DNA of 64,000 nt from an uncultured Bacteroidales bacterium (lineage in GTDB: Bacteria > Bacteroidota > Bacteroidia > Bacteroidales > Bacteroidaceae), in NCBI GenBank assembly GCA_902800305.1, contig CADCDP010000014.1, positions 62,001-126,000 of the forward strand, given 5' to 3'. This document shows, one piece after another, positions 52,435-62,087 of this stretch. A program made the position numbers and the translations under genes. Numbering within the stretch: the first letter of the stretch is position 1; each line of letters begins with the position of its first letter. Under the pieces are notes generated by a model. That model saw only the letters and a list, made by a program, of their open reading frames with translations. It did no database searches and was not told where the DNA came from.

Positions 52435-54819
52435 TCAATCGATTACTTCAAACTTTGCAAACTTTAGCAACAACTGTTTAGTGCCCACATTCTCAAATTG
52501 CACGGTGGCCTTAGTATTGTCGCCAGTACCTTCCAAACGGAGAATTTCGCCACGTCCGAAGCGGTTGTGAAGGATGTGCTTCCCCACAGCTATCGTCCCA
52601 ACCCCAGTTCTTCCTGTAGGAGGAGTCGGAACGGCTAGTTGAGGCTTTGCTGGTCTCGAAATGGCAGGTTGGGTCATAGCAGGTTTTGAAATGGAAAACT
52701 GAGGCACAACAGGTCTGGACGTAACAGGTTGAGGCACCACATTTGTGAACGGTCTCGGTTTCTCTGAACGCCCATATCGTTCGGAGAAAGAAGTGCTCCT
52801 GCGATTCCACGGCAAATCTACCTCGTCCTCCATGTTTTTCCGTGTGGAGAAGATGCTCCGATTGTGGTCAAGATACTTCGGGTCGATGTCTGAGAGGAAA
52901 CGGCTGGGAGCGGAGAATTCCATCTGGCCGTAGCGGAAACGGCATTGTGCATGAGAGAGGTAGCAATGCCGTTTGGCTCGTGTGATGGCCACATAGCAAA
53001 GCCGACGTTCTTCTTCCATCTCACGCGGATTGCCCGACACCATGTCGCTCGGGAACAATCCTTCTTCCATCCCCACCACAAAGACCGTCCCAAACTCCAG
53101 TCCCTTCGCTGAGTGGATGGTCATCAGCGTCACCTTCTGTTCATCGTCCCCCTTGTCGGTGTCCACGTCGCTGAGTAGAGAGACCTCCGAGAGATAGTCG
53201 CTCAACAAAATGTTCTCATTCCCTTCTTCCAGACGTGTCTCACAAAAATCCTGCATACCATTCATCAGTTCCTCCACATTCTCCTGCCGTGACAGATTCT
53301 CTGGTGTCGAGTCTTGGTAGATGTCAGCGATGATGCCGCTCTGCTTCACGATTTGTGTGCCGATTTGGTAGGCGGGCAACGTCTGCACCTGTTCTGACAA
53401 CTTCGCTATCAAGTCACGAAACTTCTCCACCTTTGTCAACGTTCCCCTGTTCAGTTCCAATCCATGCTGTTCTGGCAGGTTGATGACACTCCACAAACTC
53501 GCATTGTGCTGGTTTGCCGCCTGCACAATCTTGGCGACGGTAGTTTGTCCGATACCTCGTACCGGATAGTTGATGACTCGTCGGAATGCCTCTTCGTCGT
53601 TGGGATTTACAGTCAAACGAAAATAAGCGATAATGTCCTTGATTTCCTTCCGCTGGTAAAACGAAAGACCACCGTAAATGCGGTAGGGTATCGCCTCCTT
53701 GCGCAACGTGTCCTCAAACACACGGCTCTGCGCATTGGTGCGGTAGAGGATGGCGAAGTCGGAGTACTCGCACCCCTCCCGACGTTTCACACTACGGATG
53801 GTGTTGACCACCATGTTCGCCTCTTCAATATCGGAATGGGTGTCAAACACATGCAGTTTCTCTCCACGGTCGTTCATCGAGAAAATGTCCTTGTGAATCT
53901 GTCGGCTATTCTTGTTGATGAGGCTGTTTGCCGCCTCTACGATATTCTGAGTCGAACGGTAGTTCTGCTCCAGTTTGAACAATCGTGCCCCTTCATACAG
54001 TTTTTGGAACGTCAGGATGTTGTCAATGTTCGCCCCACGGAAACTGTAGATGCTTTGGGCATCGTCACCCACCACACACACATGCTGATGCCGACGAGTG
54101 AGCTGCCACACGATTTGGTGCTGGGCAAAGTTCGTGTCTTGGTACTCATCCACCAGCACATACCGGAAACGCTGTTCCCATCGCTCCAACACGTCGGGAT
54201 GTTGCTTAAACAACAAGAACGTGTAGAGCAGGATGTCGTCGAAGTCCATCGCGTCACTTTGTCGGCAACGGCTGCAATAACGTTGAAAAACCTTCCCCAA
54301 CGCTGGCATATTGCGCCGAGCATCTCCCTGAGCATTTGCAGGATTGCCCACATACTGTTCCGCTGTGACCAACTGATTCTTGCAGTTACTGATGGTGCTC
54401 AGTACCGTCCCTGGCTTATACGTCTTATCGTCCAGCTCCATTTCTTTGATGATGCTCTTCACAAGGCTCTTGCTGTCAGCTGCATCATAGATAGTGAAAT
54501 TCTGGGAGAAGCCGATGCGCTCATGCTCCATGCGGAGGATACGGAGGAAGATGCTGTGGAACGTGCCCATCCAGAGCCGACGTGCCTCTTCTGTACCAAC
54601 AATTTTGGCTATGCGCTCCTTCATCTCGCCAGCAGCCTTGTTCGTGAACGTCAGGGCAAGGATGCTCCAAGGCGCATAGTCATGTTCCATCAAATAGGCA
54701 ATCTTATAGGTGAGCACACGTGTCTTGCCCGACCCTGCACCAGCGATGACCAGTGATGGCCCCTCGCAATACTCCACAGCTTCACGCTGAGGAGGGTTAA
54801 ATGTGTTTAGGTAATCCAT
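52435..54819 (-). CDS. UvrD/PcrA-type ATP-dependent DNA helicase
   Basis: A 794-residue 3'-5' superfamily 1 helicase. Motif I AGAGSGKTRVL near residue 27, DEYQDTN (motif II), GDDAQSIYSFRGA (motif III), EQNYRST, LMTIHSAKGLEF (motif V) and VAITRAKRH (motif VI) are all intact. A Pro-rich repetitive linker near 695-735 (repeats of RPVVPQFSISKPAMTQPA type) precedes a C-terminal Tudor-like segment (VGKHILHNRFGRGEILRLEG). Acts in repair and removal of protein blocks. Confidence 0.95.
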   Translation of the reverse strand: MDYLNTFNPPQREAVEYCEGPSLVIAGAGSGKTRVLTYKIAYLMEHDYAPWSILALTFTNKAAGEMKERIAKIVGTEEARRLWMGTFHSIFLRILRMEHERIGFSQNFTIYDAADSKSLVKSIIKEMELDDKTYKPGTVLSTISNCKNQLVTAEQYVGNPANAQGDARRNMPALGKVFQRYCSRCRQSDAMDFDDILLYTFLLFKQHPDVLERWEQRFRYVLVDEYQDTNFAQHQIVWQLTRRHQHVCVVGDDAQSIYSFRGANIDNILTFQKLYEGARLFKLEQNYRSTQNIVEAANSLINKNSRQIHKDIFSMNDRGEKLHVFDTHSDIEEANMVVNTIRSVKRREGCEYSDFAILYRTNAQSRVFEDTLRKEAIPYRIYGGLSFYQRKEIKDIIAYFRLTVNPNDEEAFRRVINYPVRGIGQTTVAKIVQAANQHNASLWSVINLPEQHGLELNRGTLTKVEKFRDLIAKLSEQVQTLPAYQIGTQIVKQSGIIADIYQDSTPENLSRQENVEELMNGMQDFCETRLEEGNENILLSDYLSEVSLLSDVDTDKGDDEQKVTLMTIHSAKGLEFGTVFVVGMEEGLFPSDMVSGNPREMEEERRLCYVAITRAKRHCYLSHAQCRFRYGQMEFSAPSRFLSDIDPKYLDHNRSIFSTRKNMEDEVDLPWNRRSTSFSERYGRSEKPRPFTNVVPQPVTSRPVVPQFSISKPAMTQPAISRPAKPQLAVPTPPTGRTGVGTIAVGKHILHNRFGRGEILRLEGTGDNTKATVQFENVGTKQLLLKFAKFEVID

Positions 54820-54820
54820 C

Positions 54821-55228
54821 TTATTTCTTTTGGAACACCGCCACTTTCGGCATTTTCACATACTTGCGGTCTTCCACGGTCTTGATATTCTGTTCGCCCA
54901 CCAGTCGTAGCTCCACACTTCCCTCGTCCGTCCGCTTCAGCTCCACATCCTGAGCGTCGTTTCCCATGTCGCTCACCATGCGCACCAATGCCTTCTTGTC
55001 ATCAGCCTTCTTCACTTTCAGGATGACCCACGTGCCGTTCAGGTTGCCCGTCATGTAACCGTAAGTTTCGTCAAAGTCGAGATCCTTCAAGGGGATGTTC
55101 TTCTCCACCAGATTAATTCTCAAAGTGGCTTTCAGTTCCTTGCTGTAGTAAGTGCCTGTAAACGCCTCCTGTGCCCAGCCAGCCACAGTCATCAAGGCAA
55201 AAAATAAGGTAAAAAGAGTTTTCTTCAT
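54821..55228 (-). CDS. Secreted hypothetical protein
   Basis: A 135-residue protein with a signal peptide ending near AGWAQEAF. The mature part is beta-rich (FTGTYYSKELKATLRINLV, YGYMTGNLNGTWVILKV, VELRLVGEQNIKTV), probably a small periplasmic sandwich domain. One bp before the helicase start, so in the same transcript. Family not recognised. Confidence 0.7.
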   Translation of the reverse strand: MKKTLFTLFFALMTVAGWAQEAFTGTYYSKELKATLRINLVEKNIPLKDLDFDETYGYMTGNLNGTWVILKVKKADDKKALVRMVSDMGNDAQDVELKRTDEGSVELRLVGEQNIKTVEDRKYVKMPKVAVFQKK

Positions 55229-55330
55229 ATTGATAGAATAGTATTTCCGTTACAAAAATAAAACAAAAACGGCAAACATACCACTTGTTTCGTATCTTTT
55301 TTGTTAATTTGCAACAGAAAACACCTTTTC

Positions 55331-56149
55331 ATGGAAAAATATAAGCTCATTGCCGTCGATTTGGATGGCACACTCATCAAAAAAGACCAAACCATTTCGC
55401 CGCATACGGTGGACACATTCATGCGTGTGCAGCAACAAGGGGTGAAGATTGTGATTGCTTCGGGTCGCCCCACATACGGGACAGCTCCAGTGGCCGACTT
55501 GCTCCACGTAGGTGACTTCGGTGGCTACCTGCTCAGCTTCAACGGTGGGGAGATTTACGATTGGGCAAACAAGGAGACGCTTCACGCTGTGACGCTCGAT
55601 GACAGTGTGAAGCCCTTCCTTTACGAAAGTGCCCGAAACAACGGTTTCCAGATCATGACATACGTGGGAAGCGAAATCGTGGCGGAAGACGCGGGGAACC
55701 CCTACATCCAGTTCACCGCCATGCGCAACAAAATGACGATACGGCAGGTGCCGAACTTCTTGGAGGAAGTCACCTATCCGCTATCGAAGTGCATGATTGT
55801 GGGTGACCCTACCCCACTCCATCAACTGGAACTGGCCATACAAGCACCTTTGCAGGGGAAGGCAGAGGCATATCGTAGCGAACCTTTCTTCCTCGAAATC
55901 GTGCCCAACGGCATCGACAAAGCGAGGGGACTCTCCATCCTGCTCGACAAAATCGGAATGAAGCCCGAAGTCTTGATGGCATTTGGCGATGGCTACAACG
56001 ACATCCCCATGCTCCAGTTTGCAGGTATGGGTGTGGCAATGGGCAACGCTGCCGATGAGGTAAAAAAAGCCGCCGACTTTGTTACACGGAGTAACGAAGA
56101 CGACGGTGTGGCTTTCGCTATCGAAAAGTTTGTTTTAGGGTTTACTTGA
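55331..56149 (+). CDS. Cof-type HAD-IIB phosphatase
   Basis: A 272-residue haloacid-dehalogenase phosphatase of the Cof subclass, likely acting on sugar phosphates or nucleotides. Motif I AVDLDGTLIKKD, motif II VIASGRP, C-terminal Lys of motif III and motif IV AFGDGYNDIPML are complete; the cap domain lies between 85 and 195. ATG 55331 (MEKYKLIAVD) is preferred to the TTG at 55301. Overlaps the end of the convergent barrel gene by 8 bp. Confidence 0.93.
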   Translation: MEKYKLIAVDLDGTLIKKDQTISPHTVDTFMRVQQQGVKIVIASGRPTYGTAPVADLLHVGDFGGYLLSFNGGEIYDWANKETLHAVTLDDSVKPFLYESARNNGFQIMTYVGSEIVAEDAGNPYIQFTAMRNKMTIRQVPNFLEEVTYPLSKCMIVGDPTPLHQLELAIQAPLQGKAEAYRSEPFFLEIVPNGIDKARGLSILLDKIGMKPEVLMAFGDGYNDIPMLQFAGMGVAMGNAADEVKKAADFVTRSNEDDGVAFAIEKFVLGFT

Positions 56150-56855
56150 TGTGTTCGTTCTTGGTGCGTACGATGTCGAAAAGATAAGTAAGCTTCACCA
56201 AGAGCGTCTGATTGGCAGAACGTCCGAAGTCGCCCCTTTTACTGTTGTCGAAGATGTCGGCAAGGCCGTAGTAATAACGTCCTTGTGCCAGAAAATGGCC
56301 AACGGGCGTGGAAACCTCAATGCCAATACCTGCTGCAATACCATAGTCTATCTTGTTGTCGGGGTCTTTTCCATACTGATAGACAACGCCATTCGGACGG
56401 TTCTCTGTATTCCAAGTGCCACCACCTTTGTGTTCCTTTCCAGACAGATATACACCGAATTGGGGTCCTGCCTCGAACAGGAACTTCAGGCCACGACGCT
56501 CACGCCCCCATCCCATCTGCATCAACACGGGCACTTCCACGAAATGCCAGTCGCGCTCGTAGGTGTTGTTGGAGCCGTCTTCTATGACTTCCTTCCATCC
56601 CAGATTGTTATATTGCACTTCCAGTTCGACGGCACAAATGGTGGTGAAGTACTTCTCGCAAACGTAGCGTGTAGCAAAACCCACCATGGGCGCACCCTTC
56701 ATCGACTGCTTGATTTGGGGCACGAAATCCATCTTGTTCATCGTGTAACCGCCCATGAAGCCTATCGAGAAGTCGTTGCGACGCTCGCCCACCTGTGCCA
56801 TTGCTGCAAGGCAAATGAAAAGCAAAAAATGAAAAATGAAAAATCTAAGTTTCAT
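56142..56855 (-). CDS. Outer-membrane beta-barrel protein (PorT-like)
   Basis: A 237-residue protein with a signal peptide (ends near MAQVGE) and repeated amphipathic strands (NDFSIGFMGGYTMNKMDF, HFVEVPVLMQMGWG, FLFEAGPQFGVYLSG, GIAAGIGIEVSTPVGHF, QTLLVKLTYLFDIV). Layout and aromatic strand ends match outer-membrane barrels of the PorT family. Function not inferable; seven bp downstream of the LysM gene in the same direction. Confidence 0.8.
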   Translation of the reverse strand: MKLRFFIFHFLLFICLAAMAQVGERRNDFSIGFMGGYTMNKMDFVPQIKQSMKGAPMVGFATRYVCEKYFTTICAVELEVQYNNLGWKEVIEDGSNNTYERDWHFVEVPVLMQMGWGRERRGLKFLFEAGPQFGVYLSGKEHKGGGTWNTENRPNGVVYQYGKDPDNKIDYGIAAGIGIEVSTPVGHFLAQGRYYYGLADIFDNSKRGDFGRSANQTLLVKLTYLFDIVRTKNEHIK

Positions 56856-56862
56856 ATTTGAG

Positions 56863-58470
56863 TCATCTTACAATCACGGTGCCATCGGGTCTATAGGTGA
56901 CGAAGAGCAAGGACTTGTTCTGGTAGCCTGACCAGTCGTTTTTCTTCTCGAAATGGAAAGGGAACTCTAACGAGTGATAGGTGTTGTTAGGCAGGTTCTC
57001 GTAGAAAGCAGAACCGAAGCGATGGAGTCCCCCAACGAAATAGGCACCGATGTCGTAGCCAAGTTCTCCGTAGCGAGGGAAACTGCTGTATTGTTCATTC
57101 TGGAACCAGGAACGGAATCGGGACTTGAATTGCTGCAGACGGACAGACTCGTTATTACTGTAGAACGAAGTGAAGAACTGTGCCATGTATTTGAGCATAT
57201 ACTTGTCGTGCTTCGACGGGAAAGTCTGCCACTCTGGATAACCAAACAGCTGCACGTCGTACTCACTCGATAGATTTAATCCTGTCAGATTCTTGCAAAG
57301 GGTCTCAAACGCCAACGAAGAACCGCTTGAAGGAATAATTACATTACGAACATCAGTCCTCAATAAATCTTTGATGGTGTTGAAGTCTGCAATGCCGACT
57401 CGTTTGTAGGGCACTGCGTTTTGGTCGAGGGCCATCTTAAAGTCTATGATATAGGAAACGTTGTCGTTCGTGTCGTTCATGCCGACAAAGATGATATTGT
57501 CCTTCTTGTGCATCTCGATGAAGCGGCTATAGACCTGTGGATAGAGCATGGTGTAAGGCACGTTCACTTGGAACATCGTCGGATGCTCGTTGACAAGAGA
57601 TTGTTCGTTCGACTGGGGTATCACATGGGTGATGCCTTTTTCGTGGGCGAACTTTGCCACCGTCGTGATGTTGTATTGACGCATCGGCCCCACAATCAGC
57701 TGCATGTTCTTCATCTCTGCTTTCTGCAAGAGAGACGACATTGAAGTCTTCACTTCGTCGTAGGCATAGATATCGACAGAACAGCCTTGTTTCTTGAGGG
57801 AATCGATAGCCATCAAAAAACCTTGGTAAAGATTGGTCATTTTCTGTTTTTCGGCTGTTACCTCTTCACTCGACAACGAGAAGGGAAGGATGATGGCGCA
57901 CTTGATAGTCTCGTATTTCTTGATTTTCGGCTTTCTCGCTTCTTCCTCCCGACGGCGCAATTCTTCATTATATTGCCTGTCCTCTTCAGCCGTATAGGGG
58001 ATGTTAAGCAAGGAACCCTTCTTCACTTTATCTTTTTTTATCGAAGGATTGGCAGCCCTCAACTGATCCTCCGTGATACCATATTGGCGGGAAATAGAAT
58101 AAACAGTCTCCTTTTTCTGTACTTCATGGATGGTTTTATACTTGGGACGCGACGACGTTTGCTGTCCCTGTTGACCATTCAAGAGAGCCGATGAGGGCTG
58201 CACAAGGGTTGCCGGTACCGACACCTCTCCCTGCTGCACATTACCTCCCGTCGTAGAAGGCACATTGATTTTCTGTCCTGCCATGATGTAATCCGGATTC
58301 AAATTGGGATTCATCTTTAGCAAATCCGCCACCGACACCTTATACATTCGGGCAATACTATACAGCGTTTCTCCCGACTGAACTTCATGTTTTTTTGTCT
58401 CTGTAGATTGCGCATTCACCATCATGGCAAATAGCAATGTCATCAGAAATAAAGTGAACTTTTTCATCAT
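56863..58470 (-). CDS. LysM-domain periplasmic protein with receptor-like ligand-binding domain
   Basis: A 535-residue protein with a signal peptide (ends near VNAQSTE). Two LysM repeats (about 27-72, HEVQSGETLYSIARMYKVSV; about 113-158, HEVQKKETVYSISRQYGIT) should bind peptidoglycan. A charged linker (EELRRREEEARKPKIK) follows, and a C-terminal domain (about 180-535) resembles type 1 periplasmic binding proteins (AIILPFSLSSEEV, NMQLIVGPMRQYN). Probably a cell-wall-associated sensor or structural protein, paired with the barrel protein. Confidence 0.85.
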   Translation of the reverse strand: MMKKFTLFLMTLLFAMMVNAQSTETKKHEVQSGETLYSIARMYKVSVADLLKMNPNLNPDYIMAGQKINVPSTTGGNVQQGEVSVPATLVQPSSALLNGQQGQQTSSRPKYKTIHEVQKKETVYSISRQYGITEDQLRAANPSIKKDKVKKGSLLNIPYTAEEDRQYNEELRRREEEARKPKIKKYETIKCAIILPFSLSSEEVTAEKQKMTNLYQGFLMAIDSLKKQGCSVDIYAYDEVKTSMSSLLQKAEMKNMQLIVGPMRQYNITTVAKFAHEKGITHVIPQSNEQSLVNEHPTMFQVNVPYTMLYPQVYSRFIEMHKKDNIIFVGMNDTNDNVSYIIDFKMALDQNAVPYKRVGIADFNTIKDLLRTDVRNVIIPSSGSSLAFETLCKNLTGLNLSSEYDVQLFGYPEWQTFPSKHDKYMLKYMAQFFTSFYSNNESVRLQQFKSRFRSWFQNEQYSSFPRYGELGYDIGAYFVGGLHRFGSAFYENLPNNTYHSLEFPFHFEKKNDWSGYQNKSLLFVTYRPDGTVIVR

Positions 58471-58499
58471 AAAGATATTTATTCGTAGTTTTTCGAGTA

Positions 58500-58507
58500 C
58501 AAAAGTA
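58500..58507 (-). promoter_or_regulatory. Promoter -7 element of the LysM/barrel operon
   Basis: TACTTTTG on the minus strand, 30 bp upstream of the LysM gene start. Confidence 0.5.
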
Positions 58508-58592
58508 GTAAAAAAATCGCATTCAAAACAAATAAAGTGGGATGTTAAACGTTTTTATAAGAAAGAAACATGATTTTGTAGAAGAGAATAAG

Positions 58593-58600
58593 TAAATTTG
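58593..58600 (+). promoter_or_regulatory. Promoter -7 element of the lipoprotein-uvrA operon
   Basis: TAAATTTG, 49 bp upstream of the ATG at 58649. A TTTG lies 14 bp upstream, shorter than the usual spacing. Confidence 0.45.
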
Positions 58601-58648
58601 CATCAAAAAGAATGTATAAATGAGACATTGTACATTAAATATTAACGT

Positions 58649-59503
58649 ATGAAGAAATTACCAATTATACTGTTTGTCTTGGGATGTCTGTTGTTTGCCT
58701 ATGCTTGCAGCGACGACGGCAACGATGAGCAGAAAATGAAAGCCACGACAAGACCGGCTGAAGGCAGCGAAGAAGGTGGTGGAAGCGACACCACCCTCGC
58801 GACGGAGACGGGAGCATTACCCATCGTCACGTTCTATTCGATAGACGAAGAAGACACAGTGGAAGTGACTCCAGGTGAGTCGCAGACGGCACAGGCTCCC
58901 CTGCTCATCACGCTCAAGGCAAACGTGGGCAACCCCGACAATTACAACTATGTGTGTGAGTGGAAGATATGGAATACGAATGACGAGGGCAGCGAAAACA
59001 AACCATTGGTGACTCGTTACGAAGAAGAAACCACCTACACGCTGACCAAGTCGGGAGGATACGGCATTAAGCTCTACGTCACCTTCAGCTTGAATGGCGA
59101 CACTATCGAGTACGAGAGTGAGCAGATTACGGTGGTCATCAGCGAGTCGAAGCTAACTTGTCCCGAAGGTTTCTCGCCGAATGGCGACAGTATCAACGAC
59201 CAATACCGCATCACGGCACAATCCATCGTGAAGCTCGATGCAAAGTTCTTCAACCGTTGGGGCAAAAACATCCACAGGACCACACTCGAAACAGCTAAAC
59301 GTGTGGAGGGCGAGCCTAACAAGCTCATCCTCTGGGATGGAAAAGTCGGTGGAAAAGTGGTCAGCGATGGTGTCTATCTATTATATTTAGACGCTCAGGG
59401 CAGCGATGGCATCAAGTATAAGATTAAGAAAGCCATCAGCGTGTTGAAACAATTTAGAGAGAACGAAGACACAGGAGATTCTGGAGGAGGAAGTGGCTCA
59501 TGA
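58649..59503 (+). CDS. Lipoprotein with CHU_C/gliding-motility-type C-terminal domain
   Basis: A 284-residue lipoprotein: lipobox FAYAC (Cys20) followed by SDDGNDE, a likely surface-export signal. After a low-complexity linker and an Ig/PKD-like domain (about 85-170), the C-terminal part has CPEGFSPNGDSINDQYRI, FFNRWGKNIHRT, LWDGKVGGKVVSDGVYLL. This matches the CHU_C domain used as type B signal of the type IX system. An acidic-Gly tail (EDTGDSGGGSGS) follows the domain, which is unusual. ATGA-coupled to uvrA. Confidence 0.8.
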   Translation: MKKLPIILFVLGCLLFAYACSDDGNDEQKMKATTRPAEGSEEGGGSDTTLATETGALPIVTFYSIDEEDTVEVTPGESQTAQAPLLITLKANVGNPDNYNYVCEWKIWNTNDEGSENKPLVTRYEEETTYTLTKSGGYGIKLYVTFSLNGDTIEYESEQITVVISESKLTCPEGFSPNGDSINDQYRITAQSIVKLDAKFFNRWGKNIHRTTLETAKRVEGEPNKLILWDGKVGGKVVSDGVYLLYLDAQGSDGIKYKIKKAISVLKQFRENEDTGDSGGGSGS

Positions 59504-62079
59504 TTAAGATTGAGGGTGCGAGGGTACACAACCTGAAAAATGTGGATGTGGAGATTCCTCGCAACAGTTTGACGGTCATCACAGGGTTGAGCGGTAGCGG
59601 CAAGTCTTCGTTGGCGTTCGATACTATTTTCGCAGAAGGTCAACGACGCTACATTGAGACATTCAGTGCTTATATCCGCAATTTCTTGGGAGGGATGGAA
59701 CGTCCCGATGTGGACAAAATCAGCGGACTCTCCCCTGTTATCAGCATCGAACAGAAGACGACCAACAAGAATCCACGTTCGACCGTGGGCACCGTGACGG
59801 AGGTGTATGACTACCTCCGACTGCTCTATGCCCGTGCTGGCGAGGCATTCAGTTACGAGACGGGAGAGAAGATGGTCAAATATACCGAAGAGGACGTGCT
59901 GCACCTGCTGTTGGAGCAGTACAACGGCAAGCGTATCTTCCTCTTGGCACCTTTAGTGCAGAGCCGCAAGGGACATTACCGTGAACTCTTCGAGAGCATC
60001 CGCAAGAAAGGCTATCTCTACGCCCGTGTGGATGGGGAAATCGTGGATGTGACCGAAGGCATGAAGGTGGACAGATACAAGAACCACGACATCGAAGTGG
60101 TCATCGACAAACTCGCCGTCAGCGACAAGGACGAAGAACGCCTGAAGAAGAGTTTGGAAGTGGCGATGAAGATGGGTGAAGGGCAAGTTCTCGTCGTAGA
60201 TAAAGACACAAATATTTTGAAGCATTATTCGAAAAAGTTGATGTGTCCCACCACCGGTCTGTGCTACCGTGACCCTGCTCCCAATAACTTCTCATTCAAC
60301 TCTCCGCAGGGTGCCTGTCCCCACTGCAAGGGTCTGGGCATGGTGCCAGCCATTGATATGGAAAACGTGGATTATCAGGAGATGGCGAATTACGTGCAGG
60401 GTCTCAACATCGACGAGCAGAAAGTATGGGCGGAGAAGTGGGCGGAATCGGTGGATAAGCTCGTGGTGTGTCCCGAATGTGGGGGCAAACGTCTGAACAA
60501 GGAGGCGTTGCACTTCCGCATTGATGGCAAGAACATCGCCGAGGTATGCGATATGGAACTACAACCGCTCTACGATTGGGTGACCACTGTGGAGAAACGG
60601 ATGGAGACGAAGCAACGTGCCATCGCCCACGAGATTATCAAGGAAATCAGTACACGCCTCAAGTTCCTTTTGGATGTGGGACTGACCTACCTGAGCTTGT
60701 CGCGTGGGTCGGCCACCCTGAGCGGTGGCGAGAGTCAGCGCATCCGACTGGCCACACAGATTGGCACGAAGTTGGTCAACGTGCTCTACATCTTGGATGA
60801 GCCAAGCATCGGACTCCACCAGCGCGACAACGTGCGGCTCATCCATTCGCTAAAGGAACTGCGCGACGAGGGCAACACGGTCATCGTGGTGGAGCACGAC
60901 AAGGATATGATGCTCAATGCCGACTACATCGTGGACATGGGGCCTTTGGCGGGTCGGAAAGGTGGAGAAGTGGTCTATCAGGGTACCCCCCAAGACATGC
61001 TGAAGACCGACACGCTGACTTCGCGATTCCTTAATGGCAAGGAGAAAATCGAGGTGCCTCAACAGCGACGGGAAGGCAACGGAAAGACTCTCCGCATCGT
61101 TGGTGCCAAGGGGAACAATCTGAAGAATGTGAGTGTAGATATCCCGTTGGGGATGCTCGTTTGTGTGACAGGTGTGAGCGGCAGCGGTAAATCGACATTG
61201 ATTAACGAGACCTTACAGCCTTACTTAAGCCAATACTTTTATCGTTCTCATCAAGAACCACTTGCCTTCGAAAGTATCGAAGGCGTAGAGCACATCGACA
61301 AGGTGGTGAGTGTTGATCAATCACCACTGGGACGTACACCCCGTTCGAACCCTGCCACCTACACCGACGTGTTCACCGACATCCGCAAACTTTTCGTCGA
61401 GATGCCCGAGTCAAAGATGCGTGCCTACAAGCCAGGACGCTTCTCCTTCAACGTGGCGGGTGGACGCTGCGAGACCTGTGGTGGCAATGGCTACAAGACC
61501 ATCCAGATGAACTTCCTGCCCGATGTGCTTGTGCCCTGCGAAGCCTGTCATGGAAAACGTTACAACCGCGAGACATTGGAGGTGCGTTTTAAGGGAAAGA
61601 GCATTGCCGACGTGCTCGACATGACCATCAATCAGGCGGTGGAGTTCTTCGAGAACCAACCCAAGATACTCCAGAAAATCAAAGTGCTTCAAGACGTGGG
61701 TCTCGGCTACATCAAGCTCGGACAACCCTCCTCCACCCTCTCTGGTGGCGAAAGCCAGCGTGTGAAGCTTGCCACCGAACTGGCGAAAAAGGACACGGGC
61801 AAAACGCTCTACATTCTCGATGAACCTACTACCGGACTCCACTTTGAGGACATACGTACCCTAATGGTCGTGCTCAACCGTTTGGTTGACAAGGGCAACA
61901 CCGTCATCGTCATTGAACACAACCTCGACGTTATCAAACTTGCCGATCACATCATCGACATGGGGCCAGAAGGCGGGGGTGCCGGTGGCACTGTTGTCGT
62001 GACCGGCACCCCCGAAGCTGTTGCTCAGAGTGGTAAAGGCATTACTGCCGAATTTCTTCGTCTTGAATTGGAGTCATAA
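59500..62079 (+). CDS. UvrA-family excinuclease subunit, short form
   Basis: An 859-residue ABC-type DNA damage sensor. Two nucleotide-binding domains: Walker A GLSGSGKSS (near 31) and GVSGSGKST, signatures LSGGESQRIRLA and LSGGESQRVKLA, with Walker B LYILDEPS and LYILDEPT. The second zinc module is intact (GGRCETCGGNGY, VPCEACHGKRYN). The first is altered: MCPTTGLCYRDPAPNNFSFN replaces the usual CPxCG, with GACPHCKG following. The protein is about 70-90 residues shorter than canonical UvrA, mainly between the first zinc module and the first signature. A second, full-length UvrA may exist elsewhere. Confidence 0.9.
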   Translation: MIKIEGARVHNLKNVDVEIPRNSLTVITGLSGSGKSSLAFDTIFAEGQRRYIETFSAYIRNFLGGMERPDVDKISGLSPVISIEQKTTNKNPRSTVGTVTEVYDYLRLLYARAGEAFSYETGEKMVKYTEEDVLHLLLEQYNGKRIFLLAPLVQSRKGHYRELFESIRKKGYLYARVDGEIVDVTEGMKVDRYKNHDIEVVIDKLAVSDKDEERLKKSLEVAMKMGEGQVLVVDKDTNILKHYSKKLMCPTTGLCYRDPAPNNFSFNSPQGACPHCKGLGMVPAIDMENVDYQEMANYVQGLNIDEQKVWAEKWAESVDKLVVCPECGGKRLNKEALHFRIDGKNIAEVCDMELQPLYDWVTTVEKRMETKQRAIAHEIIKEISTRLKFLLDVGLTYLSLSRGSATLSGGESQRIRLATQIGTKLVNVLYILDEPSIGLHQRDNVRLIHSLKELRDEGNTVIVVEHDKDMMLNADYIVDMGPLAGRKGGEVVYQGTPQDMLKTDTLTSRFLNGKEKIEVPQQRREGNGKTLRIVGAKGNNLKNVSVDIPLGMLVCVTGVSGSGKSTLINETLQPYLSQYFYRSHQEPLAFESIEGVEHIDKVVSVDQSPLGRTPRSNPATYTDVFTDIRKLFVEMPESKMRAYKPGRFSFNVAGGRCETCGGNGYKTIQMNFLPDVLVPCEACHGKRYNRETLEVRFKGKSIADVLDMTINQAVEFFENQPKILQKIKVLQDVGLGYIKLGQPSSTLSGGESQRVKLATELAKKDTGKTLYILDEPTTGLHFEDIRTLMVVLNRLVDKGNTVIVIEHNLDVIKLADHIIDMGPEGGGAGGTVVVTGTPEAVAQSGKGITAEFLRLELES

Positions 62080-62087
62080 AACTTCAA

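Noticed and set aside
53464..54756. 430-codon ORF antisense to the UvrD-like helicase
   Set aside because: The opposite frame has all helicase motifs; this one has none and is explained by codon bias.
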